DNA from: Lactarius indigo | Lineage: Eukaryota > Basidiomycota > Agaricomycetes > Russulales > Russulaceae | Reading direction: 5' to 3' | Assembly (NCBI GenBank): GCA_025766275.1 | Contig: JAFKAC010000074.1 | Span: forward strand, 231,940 to 295,939 | Length of the DNA stretch: 64,000 bases | Part shown: in pieces, positions 47,019-57,870 of the stretch | Position numbering within the stretch: the stretch's first letter is position 1 | Layout of the letters: each line of letters starts with the position of its first letter | Made by a program: the position numbers and the translations under genes | The notes under the pieces: model-generated | The model's input: only the letters and a program-made list of their open reading frames with translations | Databases searched by the model: none | Told to the model about the DNA's origin: nothing

Positions 47019-47280
47019 CGATGCGATAGTGGGGAGTGAAGAGATGCGCAGCTGTGCATGCGTCGTTCGCCCCTGGGGGCATCGCTGCGGCCGCAGACTG
47101 GGAAGAGCGGGTTCCATCGCAGCTGGACGTCAGTGTCGACGTGCGAGTTGTCCGATTACCACTTCCCGATGAAAGCGCTACGGCGTAGTATCGCGTATGG
47201 CGAATTACAGGAATAAACAGGAGATGAAAAGAATACAACCTATGGCCGACTGTAATGCTCTACCCCCATTCGACTTGACT

Positions 47281-47851
47281 CGGACTCACGATCGCATTTT
47301 TTGCTGCGCCACAAGTTCCTACTGGGTGTCGACCTGGTTAACTGCTTGCTCAGAGAGGTAATGCGGAGAGAGAATCGGACATATGCATACATTTTAATTG
47401 AGGAGGAAATGTGTGCAAGTTAGTACACCTGGGAGGTGTGCTGTTGTGGGAAACGAAACAGATGTGCTACCATGCACCGTCCCGGGGTCCGCGCATTCAC
47501 TCTGCCACGCTTGGTTGCGCTTGTGTAGCCTCTCGCCACTGGAAAGGAGCCCAGAATGAAACAAAAGGCAACAACCAACTTCTCTGGCTCCATCTGAACA
47601 ACTTGAACGTAGTACACCCCAATTTCCCCCTATAAGCCTCAAGGTCATGGCTACTGTTCGATGCTGAGGGCCTCGCCATAGTAGAACCGAAAGAGTATGA
47701 TGTATTGCTAGTATCAGATTCCGAAATGAAGCAGTCTCGTTATGTTCTACTGTTCCTGCGCTATCAGTCTACATCTTCCCCTTGGGTCTACACACTCCTA
47801 TACTCACACAAACCCCACAACGTACACCCTATTCCTCCTTTGTTTTCGCAA
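47281..47851. other. Intergenic region
   Basis: About 570 bases. No recognised gene; short opposite-strand frames at 47390-47680 look like chance. The right part presumably includes the 3' UTR of the TRP4 gene. Confidence 0.5.
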
Positions 47852-49010
47852 TTAGGCCCCGACCACGGCCTCCGCGGCATCTTTGAAGCTGTACTCTCGG
47901 AACAACTCGAGTGCACGCCACGCAGTTCCAGAAGTAACCGCGTCTCTTGCCAGCGCGACGCCATCCACAAAACTATCCGCGCGCCCAGCGACGACGAGCA
48001 ACGCCGCCGAGTTGAGCAGCACGAAGTCCAGGATGGGTGTGAGGCGTTCGGGTATGTCATTGCCCGACGTGAGGAGCGCCTTGAGCGTCGCGGCGTTCTC
48101 CGCAGGCGAGGCGCCCCTCACGTCCGCGAGAGGGTGCGTGGGCAGGCCAAAGTCGGCCGTAGGGTGGAGGGTGCGCTCGCGTACGTCGCCGTCCTCGCGC
48201 AGCTCCCAGGCGCGAGTGTCGCCCGCGCACGAGATCTCGTCGAGGCCTTCGGTACCGCACACGACGAAGCCGCGGCGCACGCCGGCAGCGCGGAGCGCAG
48301 CGACGTATGGCAGGCCCAGGGCGGGCTCTGCGACGCCGACGAGCATCCCATGTGGACGGGCTGGGTTAAGCAGTGGCCCGAGGGCGTTGAAGAGCGTGCG
48401 GAAGGGCAGCGCGCGTCGGGCGGGCGCGAGCGCTGCTAATGAGGGGTGGTAGTGTGGTGCGAAGAGGAAGACGAGCGGGATGTCAGGGACGGGCGAGGGC
48501 CTGCCGCCGCGTGGTGGGGTGAAGACGCATCCGAGGGCGTGCAGGAGGTCTGCGGAGCCACTGGATGACGTGGAGGCGCCGCTGCCGTGCTACAGGAGGT
48601 TGTCGGGATGTGATAGAGGATAGATGTGGATATGCTACCTTTATTACCCGTGCGCCTGCACCTGCCGCGATGATCGCGGCGGTTGTGCTGACGTTGAAAG
48701 TGTTGTGTCCATCGCCGCCCGTGCCGACGATGTCGACGATAAAGTGCTTATCTGCATCGTTGACGATGGCTGGGATGGAGCGCGAATAAACGAAGGCGGC
48801 GGCGGCGAGGAGGAGGTCTTTGCGTAGCTCGACACGAGCGATGGTGAGACCAGTGAGGAACGCGCCAACCTGCTCTGGGAGTGCGGCGCCGGGAGTGACG
48901 ACGTGGTTGATGGCGAGCTGAATGTCTGCGTCGGTGAAGTCTTGGGGTGTTTTGATGAGCTTTGACAGGACGAGTTTAAAGCTAGCTGGATTGAGGTCCG
49001 ACTGAGACAT
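47852..49010 (-). CDS. TRP4: Anthranilate phosphoribosyltransferase
   Basis: TrpD-type enzyme that transfers phosphoribose from PRPP to anthranilate, second step of tryptophan synthesis. Exon 1 (48645-49010) gives MSQSDLNPASFKLVLSKLIK, FTDADIQLAINHVVTPGAAL and the PRPP-binding loop VDIVGTGGDGHNTFNVST. An intron of about 50 bases (AAG|gtagca to tgtag|CAC) joins ARVIK to HGSGASTSSSGSADLL, the second substrate motif (KHG). Then come RTLFNALGPLLNPARPHGML with VGVAEPALG, VVCGTEGLDEIS, and the end LLVVAGRADSFVDGVALARD. The length of about 365 residues fits the fungal monofunctional enzyme. The second exon is very GC-rich. It is divergent from HIS1, 70 bases away. Confidence 0.93.
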
Positions 49011-49080
49011 GATCGTGGTTTGTAAAAAAATTGATTAGATCGCGTACATCAGTTCGTTGGTCAGTACGCGGTCAGTGACA
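49011..49080. promoter_or_regulatory. 70-bp bidirectional promoter TRP4/HIS1
   Basis: Only 70 bases separate the start codons of two PRPP-using amino-acid genes on opposite strands. No TGACTC (Gcn4/CPC1) site is present in it; the nearest string is gtcagtgaca at the HIS1 side. Transcription starts, or sites inside the coding exons, must overlap. Confidence 0.7.
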
Positions 49081-50304
49081 ATGTCTGCACTCGGTCGGAG
49101 AGCCCATCTACTGGCATCGCATATGGCCCAACTGACCCATTCACAGATGCTAACACTCTCGATGGTCGTCTGCTCTTTGCGATCCCCAAGAAAGGCACGT
49201 CGATTTCACTGTCTCGTCCTGCTGGGCATTGACCACCGATTCGTAGGCCGTCTTCACGAAAAATGCTTGGCACTGCTCGCTGGTGCGCATCCTTCAAGAC
49301 TTGCACTATTCCAGACTGATTCTGCGTAGGTGCCGACATCCAGTTCCATAGGCCAAACCGTCTCGACGTCTGCCTCGTCCAAAACCACCCTATCGTCCTG
49401 TGTGTCGCATTCATTACACACCTGGCTCGCGCTGACTTGACTCGCAGCGTCTTCCTGCCCGCGTCTGACATTCCCTCGTTCGTCGGAAAGGGCAACGTCG
49501 ACCTTGGCATCACGGGCCACGACGTGATCCTCGAGGCGCAGATGGAGGCGCACGTCTTGGAGACGCTGCGCCTCGGCTTTGGCAAATGTGCGCTGCAGGT
49601 GCAGGTGCCCGAGGCTGCGCCTGTGCAAAGCGTAGACGCGCTTGCGGGAAAGCGCATCGTCACGAGCTTCGAGGTCCTCGCGGGTCATTTCTTCGCGGAC
49701 GTCGATAAGCGCGCGGGTATCGAGAGCGACGACGCTCGCACGCAGATCGAATATGTCGGAGGCAGCGTCGAGGCCGCGTGCGCGCTCGGCCTCGCAGATG
49801 GCATCGGTGCGTTTCTCCCCTTCCATACAGGCGTCCCCACCTGACTTGTCTCTCGCAGTCGACCTTGTAGGTGCGTAAAAACCACCCAGGAGACAGGAAA
49901 GGAGAGTAACAGATCTCACAGAATCCGGCGAGACGATGCGCGCAGCGGGACTCCGGCCGATCGCGACGCTGCTGCAGTCTGAGGCGGTGCTGATACGATC
50001 TTCAACGCCGAAGCACGCGCACCTTTCCCCGCTTGTAGACAAGATTACCGCGCGCATCGCAGGCGTCATCGCCGCGGGGAAGTACGTCGTGTGCCAGTAC
50101 AACGTCCGTCGCGCGACGCTCTCCGCTGCGACGGCCGTCACGCCTGGCCGACGCGCGCCGACGATTAGCCCACTCGAAGATCCCGAGTGGGTCGGGGTTA
50201 GCGCCATGGTCGAGCGATCCAAGATGGCGGACGTGATGGACCAACTCGTAAGCGTCGGCGCGGAGGACATCCTTATCTTTAACCTTGATAATTCCCGGGT
50301 GTGA
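49081..50304 (+). CDS. HIS1: ATP phosphoribosyltransferase
   Basis: First enzyme of histidine synthesis, joining ATP and PRPP. A small first exon (49081-49093) and a 53-base intron give MSALDANTLDGRLLFAIPKK. Then GRLHEKCLALLAG, ADIQFHRPNRLDVCLVQNHP, and VFLPASDIPSFVGKGNVDLG with ITGHDVILEA. Next YVGGSVEAACALGLADGI, then a 12-base microexon (49859-49870) and ESGETMRAAGLRPIATLLQS. The C-terminal regulatory domain begins near KITARIAGVIAAGKYVVCQY and ends SVGAEDILIFNLDNSRV, so it is the long, histidine-feedback-controlled form. The intron after PKKG (49195-49246) has a GC donor. About 300 residues, as in other fungi. The start at 49081 is the only ATG that splices into the conserved frame. Confidence 0.92.
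49859..49870 (+). other. 12-nt microexon of HIS1
   Basis: Flanked by ctcgcag on the left and gtgcgt on the right. It supplies the codons between ADGI and the LTESGE exon, reading V-D-L-V across the joins. Without it the frame is lost. Confidence 0.7.
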
Positions 50305-50582
50305 CCAAGATAAAGTGGTGAACACATAGATAAAATTGCAATTGGTGTCCTATTACGATACGACAGTGGATATATGTTTACAGAGATAATTTTGTACAAC
50401 GAAAGTGATGATGGGTCCAACCTGTCAATATAGACACAACAGTGAGAGGATACATACACGAGCGACAAATCCACAATAAGAAAATCGCCATTAGAAAACC
50501 AAAAACCAAGGGAAGAGGAGGTTGCACGTGCGAGAGTGGTGAAACAGATGGGGATAGATCATGCAAGCGACGTCGCTGCACG
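50305..50582. other. Convergent 3' region
   Basis: 278 bases between the stops of HIS1 (plus) and the kinase gene (minus). No feature seen; it holds both 3' UTRs. Confidence 0.5.
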
Positions 50583-52836
50583 TCAAGCGCGTCCGGAACT
50601 GCGGCTACGTAGCGCGCTGGCTACCCCCGAGTTCAACACGAACCCACCGTCGGCGTGTGGCGTAGAGAACGCGACGGACAACGCGGGGGATACGCCCACG
50701 CTTGCCCTCGCTCGTGACGGGAGAGCCCACGGCGTGGAACGCGCCGGGGGTTGACTGCCGGCGCGCTTCGAGCCTAGGCGGGTATCTGTGCTCAGCCCAA
50801 GCCCCAAGGTGAGTAAGGGCCTTGGAGCGATGCCCTGTCGTCCGCGCATCTCCGCGCTTGCCGGCGATAGAGGCGCCACGCTCGAGCTGCGCGAGCGCGG
50901 AACACCCAGTGACGGTGTCTGGCCTCCCTCGTGGCATTTTGGTGCGTTGTGACTTCGGCCGCGGGGGCGCTCGAGGAGCGCGAGCGCCGTCGCCGGCTGC
51001 ACAGGCGGGGTCCCCAGCAGCGCGAGTTCCGGTGGGCCGACGGAAGACGGCATTTCGATCTCGGACCATGCGTGCGTGAAGGGAGAGAACGGCCCCGTCC
51101 CCGTGCTGCGGCTGCGCGACGAAGTGGAACGCGCGAAGGCAGCGCCACCCACGGGTTCGGGATCGTATTCCAGCTCCGGAACGGCGTCGTGATCAGGAAC
51201 GATAAGAGGTGTGTGGGCGCGGGCACGAGACAGAGAGCGTGACGATCTGTGCTTCTTGGCGCGTGCGTGGGTTTCGTGAACCATCTGTTCGAGTTGCTCG
51301 AGTTCATTCTCTGCAGACCCGGGAGACGTGTCGTCAGTTTCGGTGCCCCAACCGACAGACCAACTGACATCATCAACCGCTGCGATGGTCCAACGTTGGG
51401 GTACCGATGCTTCTAGACATCCACGGAGTACCATTTCGGCACCCCGACCAACATTCTTTGGCATGTCAAAGGCACCTTGGGGGATTTGTCAGCAAGAGAA
51501 CACGAGGCTAGGAACAAATGTTGAATCTACCGTGTAAAATCTTCATCGTTAGGCGTGGCTCGAAAGAGTCCACGAAGGGCAGGCCACCCGTGAGCAATGC
51601 GTACAATATGACGCCAAGTGCCCAGATGTCTTGGGCGGGGTGTGGACGATAAGGGCGGTCTGCATCTGGCCTGCGTAGGAGCTCCGGAGAGGCGTAGGGA
51701 AGCGAGCCAGGTGGGAATTCGTATACGGCGTGGAGATGGGGCGCCTGAGACTGGGCATGAGTGGGGACTGGGGTGGACTCGCGGCGGCGGGGACGTGAGT
51801 GTTGGTGAATCAAGTGTGAAAGATGGCCAGTGGCTTTGAGCGAACCACGGCCGCTACGAAGGAGAGAGGAAGTACGGGGGAGCTTGGCTGGTTCTGGGAT
51901 GGAGCGGTGGTTGCGGAGCCCATGTGGGGCAGATGGTAGTGCAGGGAGATCTTCATCATCGATGTCCTCTTCCTCTCCGACGAAGCTACGGGTCATCCCG
52001 AAATCGCAGATGCGGCATACGCCCATCTCATCGACGAGGACGTTCTCGAGTTTGAGATCGGCATGAACGAGAGCCATCTGCTCGTGAAGGTAACGAACAC
52101 CACGGACGACCTGGCGGAACATCATACCGGCGTCGTCATGGGGCAATGCGGGACGACCATCGCGCTTGAGAATATCGTAGAGAGTGCCGGCAGGACAGAG
52201 GAGCATGAAGAAAAAGTCCGCGTAAGGGGTGTGGACGGAGTGGAAGAGGGGAAGGATGTGCTCGTGCGAAAGGGTACTCCAGATGGATGCCTCGTTCTCA
52301 ATGCGTTCGCGGGCCTGGGGGGAATCAGATCCCAAGTCTGAGCGGCGTACGATCTTGACGGCGACGGTCCCACCTGAAGGGGAAAAGGCACGCCGGATGG
52401 AGGAGAAACCGCCATAGCCAATGATGGGACCGAGCTTGTATCCGTCGACCTGCTCGCCCTCATCATCGGGCAAGGGGGCAGCAGAGACGGAGGGACTGAA
52501 AGCTGAGAGGAACATGGCCGCAGGGGACGAGGAGACGGTGCTGGTGTGGTCGAGGGAAGGGAAGATAGGAGACAAAGGTGGGAGACCATCGTAGTCTGGA
52601 GCGGACGAGGAGAGTGTAGTAGGGTCTGTGAGGAGGAAGCGGGATGAGTGAGGCATGTCGAGAGTGGAATCAAGGTCGTCATCGGGAAGAGCACGACCGG
52701 GGAAGGGAGACGAGGAGGAGATTACGGGACGCTGGAGGAGAGCTGAGTGCATGGACGACAGGGTGTTGGTCAAGCGTCGGTGACCAGCCTGACCGTGTGC
52801 TTTATAATATTTGTTGTCCTGTGTCCCCTTGACCAT
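50583..52836 (-). CDS. Ser/Thr protein kinase, non-RD type
   Basis: Protein kinase of about 700 residues. The likely start is ATG 52752 (MHSALLQRPVISSSSPFPGR); an earlier in-frame ATG is at 52836. A Ser/Pro-rich N-terminus precedes the kinase core: glycine loop GPIIGYGGFSSIRRAF, VAVKIVRR (ATP-binding Lys), ENEASIWSTLSHEHILPLF (helix C Glu). The catalytic loop VHADLKLENVL has Ala in place of the usual Arg of HRD. Next DFGMTR, then an insert of roughly 80 residues rich in Ser and Arg before YASPE (APE), then DIWALGVILYALLTGGLPF. An intron near 51465-51530 joins MKILHG to VFDMPKNVGRG and CLEASVPQRWT. The C-terminal 250 residues are low-complexity, Ser/Arg/Pro-rich. The substrate is unknown; the subfamily is not assigned. 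The insert in the activation segment suggests unusual control. Confidence 0.85.
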
Positions 52837-53984
52837 CTCAGGCTCTCCCTCCTAAATCTCTCTTTCGCCTCTTCTATTCTATCTTCCTCGGATCTCGCCT
52901 TTGCAGCAATACTGTACTACTGTACACCCATCATTGATCCCCACCTTCGTCCGCCACGTCATTTCTCGAACCCATCAAGCACATAAATATCCCTCATCCT
53001 CCCTTCAGGACAATCCCGCGCTGTGCAACGAAGAGATATTCCATGTCGACTTTCCTCGTGTATTCGAGTCTATTTCCTAGCCGTGTTAAAAATAATCGGT
53101 GATGCAGTAGCCTTCACATACTACATGACGCCTCCATCCCATACGTAATACGAGTCAGCGGTTTTTTTTCCCGTGAGATGCCTTCCCACCATGCCCAACT
53201 GTCAGTCAGACATCATAGGCAATTTCCCAGCGACCCGGTTCCGTCCTACTCATCATAAGAGTAAGGTAACGTCACCGGCTTGCAAATCGAGCTGTCCCTT
53301 TGCCTTCGTCCCGATCTAATCGTGACAAGTCTCAAGGTGGGCGCCATCAACTGATATTTCTGGCCAAGCCGCAGAGTACATTCAATACGGGAGGTGCGAT
53401 TCGAGAATAACTTTGGCACAGGTTTCGGCGTAAGGTTCCTACCAATGAAGCGAGTATTCTCCATCAAAATCCGGCTGCGTCCTCCAAATCCTCTCATGAG
53501 CTTTCAAAACCCTTGTCTTGAGCGATTATTACCTCAGCAGTCGCTAGATCCTCCACCTCGCATTTCTTCCTTCCCTCTCCCACCGTGGTTATCCTCAGTC
53601 TCTGCGGGACAATGCCGGATCATCCTCGCTGATGCGATGACAAATACAAACGGTCCGCCATCCCATATACTGCCCAGCTTCTAGCTGTTGGAGATCCCGA
53701 GGACATACAGCTCACCGTAACAAGCTATGGTACGAAGTTCCATCATTCGTAGCGATGCGATCATCGCTGTTGACGCTTCGCCCACCCAAGCTGTATATTG
53801 GGAACGACGCAGGTTCGCCTGCCCGGATCCGGCTCTCTAAACCGACCGACCGTAGTCAATAGCTTTCTATTCCGGGATGTCCGTGTCCGAACACCCGACG
53901 AGCAGACCAACACCCTGGCCAGTCCAGCATGGCTCGAAGTGAGTCGTTTGTGAGCCACCTAACGGTGGTAGAATGCAGAATGGA
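52837..53984. other. Intergenic, with possible gene fragment
   Basis: The left 400 bases are the kinase promoter side, without clear elements. A minus-strand stretch at 53246-53497 reads GGRSRILMENTRFIGRNLTP and RLGQKYQLMAPTLRLVTIRS, ending CKPVTLPYSYDE-stop; it has protein-like character but no start, and upstream frames break. I do not recognise it. Confidence 0.35.
53246..53497 (-). pseudogene. Unrecognised C-terminal coding fragment
   Basis: Frame of 83 codons with strand-like pattern (RIECTLRLGQKYQLMAP) and a clean stop. A possible upstream exon at about 53540-53660 (frame with CEVEDLATAE and donor gtaata) could join it, but the reading frames do not agree. No family named. Confidence 0.25.
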
Positions 53985-56900
53985 CGACTGCGAGCGTCTG
54001 TGTTTCGGAGCACGAGCACCGTCTGTTTACATCGGTGTTAGTGAGACATTCTGTTCTGGAAAAGAACCGTCATGAGATGGCGTCACGCGAACTCAAAGAG
54101 GCGTAAGTGAGGTGCAGACGCCCTCAGGCACTCGATAGGATCTGACACATGGCTAGCAATCCTACAAAGAGCTTTAGGCCTTAAACTCCAGGGCCCACCC
54201 CAGGTCACTCGAACGCAAGGCTGAGGTAACAGGACGATTCCGGACCACCAAGGAACGTGCGCATATACTTACATCTACTGATTGACCTGCATTATTTACG
54301 GGTCCTCGTCATGGGACCAATCTCTCTCTATCCCGAGGCACACGCACACAAGAAGGGGTTAGATCATCCACGAGTGCATCTCCTCTGAGAGAAGCATCTT
54401 CCTTCTGAACGACCTTGATGATGCGTTTTCGCTCGCTCGTCGTAAGCGATGCCCCCGATCTAGGGTTTCAACAAAGAACGCCAGACCTTCTACTTCTCTT
54501 TCTCCATGCGTCGGCGGAAGCGTCGACCTAGGGACAAGAAAAAAGCTACGCATGTAGAGCGTTCCCGCACATTTGTGGAGTGCTTCATATGGTGCGTACT
54601 CCAATGTGGGCCGCGGAAATGGATCAGTATGACGTACGGTACGCCACAGGCTCCAGCCAACGAACCAACGAAAGAGGCTCGAGGAACAAACGGAACGCCG
54701 ACGAAGCAGGGCCCGAAACTCCATCTTCGGGTCGGGAACTAGCGCGAGAGAGGCCCAGAATTTTAACGTCTGGGATCTGAGCTCGAGTTCTAGTCGCAGA
54801 TGGGGGTGCCTTCTCCAAAGGACGCAGAACAAGGAAGCGAAGATACTCCGATGTTAAATCAATTGACCGAACCACAGTACTTGTCCAATCTTGTTGTCCT
54901 TCTTTCCTCTTTCTTTCCGGAATCACGGCCCAGATCATGTGCGTATGGACCGCGATCCCAAGTCACACAGCCCGACTGTCCCGGAGCAGAGCGATGACGA
55001 CGGCAACAACCCGCGGCAGAGAGTCGACCCAGTCAATCATTATCCGGAATAACGAGCTCACTAACTTCGGTCGGACAATGAGCTGGTAAGAGGGGGGAGG
55101 CACGGGCGCCGTTTTTCCGAGCACGCCCCGCGCGTCCGGCAACTTCGCGCGATATTTCTCCGGGTGGGTTCTCTCACCGTACTCGTTATTCACCGATCAT
55201 CCTCGGCCTGAACTCACCTGGTCCGCTCAATGGGATCTGGTCGATCAGCCAAGAAAGACCAGCACGCAGAGATATCAATAGCGCTACCGCGCGCCGGGTT
55301 CGACGAACGATCGCCATAACCGGGAAGAAGGGAGAAGGGACCTATTATCGTACAACGAACGCTCCCGAATCTGACTACACCCAGATGGGGATGCTTGGCA
55401 GAAAATATGGAAACCGAGAAGTAAGAAGTGGGGGGGGAGCATGACTCAGAACTTTACACCCCCCCCCCTCCCAATGATTCCTGCTATAGATGGGCCGGCT
55501 AGTAATTCAAACACCCTTCCGAAAGCAAAGGGCACGGCGGCGGCCAGCAACTGAGAGGGGAGAGAAGAGGCACGCCACCGTACGTGACGTGGGCCACTCG
55601 CCGTATGTATGAGGCAGAGCTGAGTTACTCACGAGAACAACGCCACCACAGGCCACTTGCCCAGAAGGAGGCGGAAAGCCGCAGTGAGTCCTACCCGAAA
55701 TTGAGAACAACTTCGCTAGTCCCAGCCAGGCAGGAACCCGTGCAGTGTCCATACGTTTTCGGTAACAGGTATGCACGCGACCCACACGCCACGGTCATGC
55801 GTTTACCGCATTGGAGTGCCAGAGTATATGATTCCCCACTCATTGAGGAAATTTTTTTATTTTTAAATATCCATTTACGTGCGCCTTGGGGCCTAATACC
55901 CTATGTAGCACGAAGCTGTGCGTCTAAGACAGGTATGAAGTGTCCGTCCGTAGGTTCGTTGAGGAAAATACCCCACTACAGTAGACTGCCAGTGGGCTCC
56001 CGGTGCCAGCAAAGCACAGCACAACGAAAGAAAAAAGGTATAGACCCATCACGAGACGACTCGGGAACGAGAACAACAAGGACAGACGCAGTTGCTGGAC
56101 AACCCGTCTGAAAGGCAAAAAGGGACGTGGAAGGGCAGTCCCAGAACAACCTCCGCACACACAAGTCTCAAGGGTTATTGCATGGTGACCTAACCCCTTT
56201 CCCGCCATTAGCACGGTTCTCACCGTTTGCGGAGACGCATGACACCTATTTCCAAGGGAGAAGAAAAAGAAAAGAAAAGAAAAAGAAACTGCAAAGAGAG
56301 ATCTCAGTGACCCCAATCGCTGGCGTGTGGGGCATGCACCGCGGACGCAAAAGTACGGCCGGGTAGTATGGAGCGTCTTTGACCTCGGATTCTGTACGTT
56401 ACGCAAATCCGTTGGGGAATATAGAGTGGCCCCCACCCATTCATTCACATGTTCTGTTCGTTCCTTCCATCCGCTCTTCGCGCGCTGTATTGCATCTGGC
56501 GAAACAGGTGTTGCCCGCATAGATAACCAGGAAGGATAAATCGCCACGACCGACTTCGCGCACCGGAACGGAGCCAAGCCATAATGCATAATACTGTACT
56601 GTATGCTGCGGCGGCCGCGCTGTAGATCTTGCTCCTCCCAGAGGGCGTCGCGGGCATGCCGTAACAATGGCCCTATTGGCTCGATCACTCTCTGATTTGC
56701 GGCCCCATGGGGGAGAGCTTTCTTTGGGCGAAGCATAATTCAGGGACCACGATCATGACCATGTGTGGGACTGTACGGAACGTGCGTCTACGGCAATTTG
56801 GTCGCACGTTCCTGCTCTGCGATGCGTGCGCGTGTTGTTTGTCGCCTCGGCTTGGTTCCCAATTGACAGGCGTTTATGTCTGTTTTTCTTCCTTGACAAC

Positions 56901-57870
56901 ACACACACTCCAGTAAATGCGACGACGACTCTGGCTCAGATGCTGGTCTCTTGCTTTTGAGCAGAAAGGAAGCACGTGTGGCCCTCGTTCGGGTATTACG
57001 GCAGCCCCACGGTCATCGCCCATGCAACTGCTGCCCGAGGAGACTCACCTGCGGTCTACTGAGCGCTGAGCAGTGATGCCAAGAGGGACCGGTGCTATGG
57101 TGCATACCATCAATTGTTGGATTTTTTTTTATCTCCCAGAGACCTTCCTTCGCTCTGTCGAGCCCCTTCCGTGTATTCTTTACGTTCCAACGGTCGTCAA
57201 ATCCATTTGAATAAACCAAGTATTAAGCACCAAAATGACTTAATGGGGCCCGTCAAAAATAGATTTTCGTACTCTTCATGGTCTCTCACATCCCATGAGT
57301 CGACACAATCTTGTGCAAAACCATCGCAGCGAGCGTCGACCAGCACAGTGGCAACGTCCCCACGGACAGACGCTATTCACAAGACCAAGGAGTACCGAAG
57401 GCACGAGCGACGCAAGCGGAAATGAATCATTTCAAGGAGAGGGGACTGTGTCGAAAAACCTGTAACCTTATGAGCTAAAAGTCCGCATGTGTGCTGTCCT
57501 GTGCCACCTTTAACACATGCTAACCAAATGGCGGAACGACCCTAAAATAATTCACCAGGAGAATCTTGATGGCGGTGCACGATTACAGTTAGAGACAACC
57601 ACTTTGCGCCCAAGGACGTCTTACAGAATTACAATAACAAAGCGGAGAAGAAGAAGAACGCGAATTAAAGGTGAGTCACTTTGGTATTCCTCCGTCAACC
57701 CGACTATCGCACGACGGCCTCTTTCGGAGTATCGAGTTCTCCGCCCACCATCGACGCGAAAATACACGACGGCTCGGAACATGACAAATGTCGGTTGTGG
57801 GAGTTAAACGACTTCAAGATTCTGACCGACACGCTTGCCGATGCGCGACCGTGCTTGCGACCGTGACTGG
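53985..57870. repeat. Large non-coding repeat unit I
   Basis: Left copy of a roughly 4-kb block present again at 60165-63900 in the same orientation. Matching landmarks in order are ctgattgacctgcattattt (54278 and 60424), ctgggatctgagctc (54770 and 60964), aaggacgc with the following text (about 54818 and 61010), a tgatgggcc/tgatgggct block (about 55488 and 61806), aacaatgg...ttggctcgat (about 56663 and 63029), and gcggaacgaccctaaa (57531 and 63555). Frames inside are not conserved between copies, so it does not look coding. Purine-rich tracts (about 56260-56305) and a G8/C10 pair lie within. Confidence 0.75.
55430..55468. repeat. G8 and C10 tracts forming a possible hairpin
   Basis: Eight G (55430-55437) and ten C (55459-55468) separated by 21 bases. 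They can pair as a GC stem or form a G-rich structure. Unit II lacks both long tracts at the matching place (about 61750-61790). Confidence 0.6.

Larger units (their letters stand above)
42900..47280. repeat. Direct tandem duplication, unit about 2.4 kb
   Basis: Units run about 42900-44830 and 45340-47280 and include promoter, gene and flank. Shared non-coding landmarks are catcgctgcggccgcag (about 44621 and 47080) and gctctacccccattcgact (about 47257; compare ctacccccactcgact at about 44799). Both copies lie on the minus strand. Confidence 0.8.

Noticed and set aside
49011..49080. Gcn4/CPC1 site in the TRP4/HIS1 promoter
   Set aside because: TGACTC and its complement are absent from the 70 bases.
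55924..56736. 270-codon minus-strand open frame
   Set aside because: Lies in repeat unit I; the matching part of unit II does not keep the frame, composition is odd and there is no motif.
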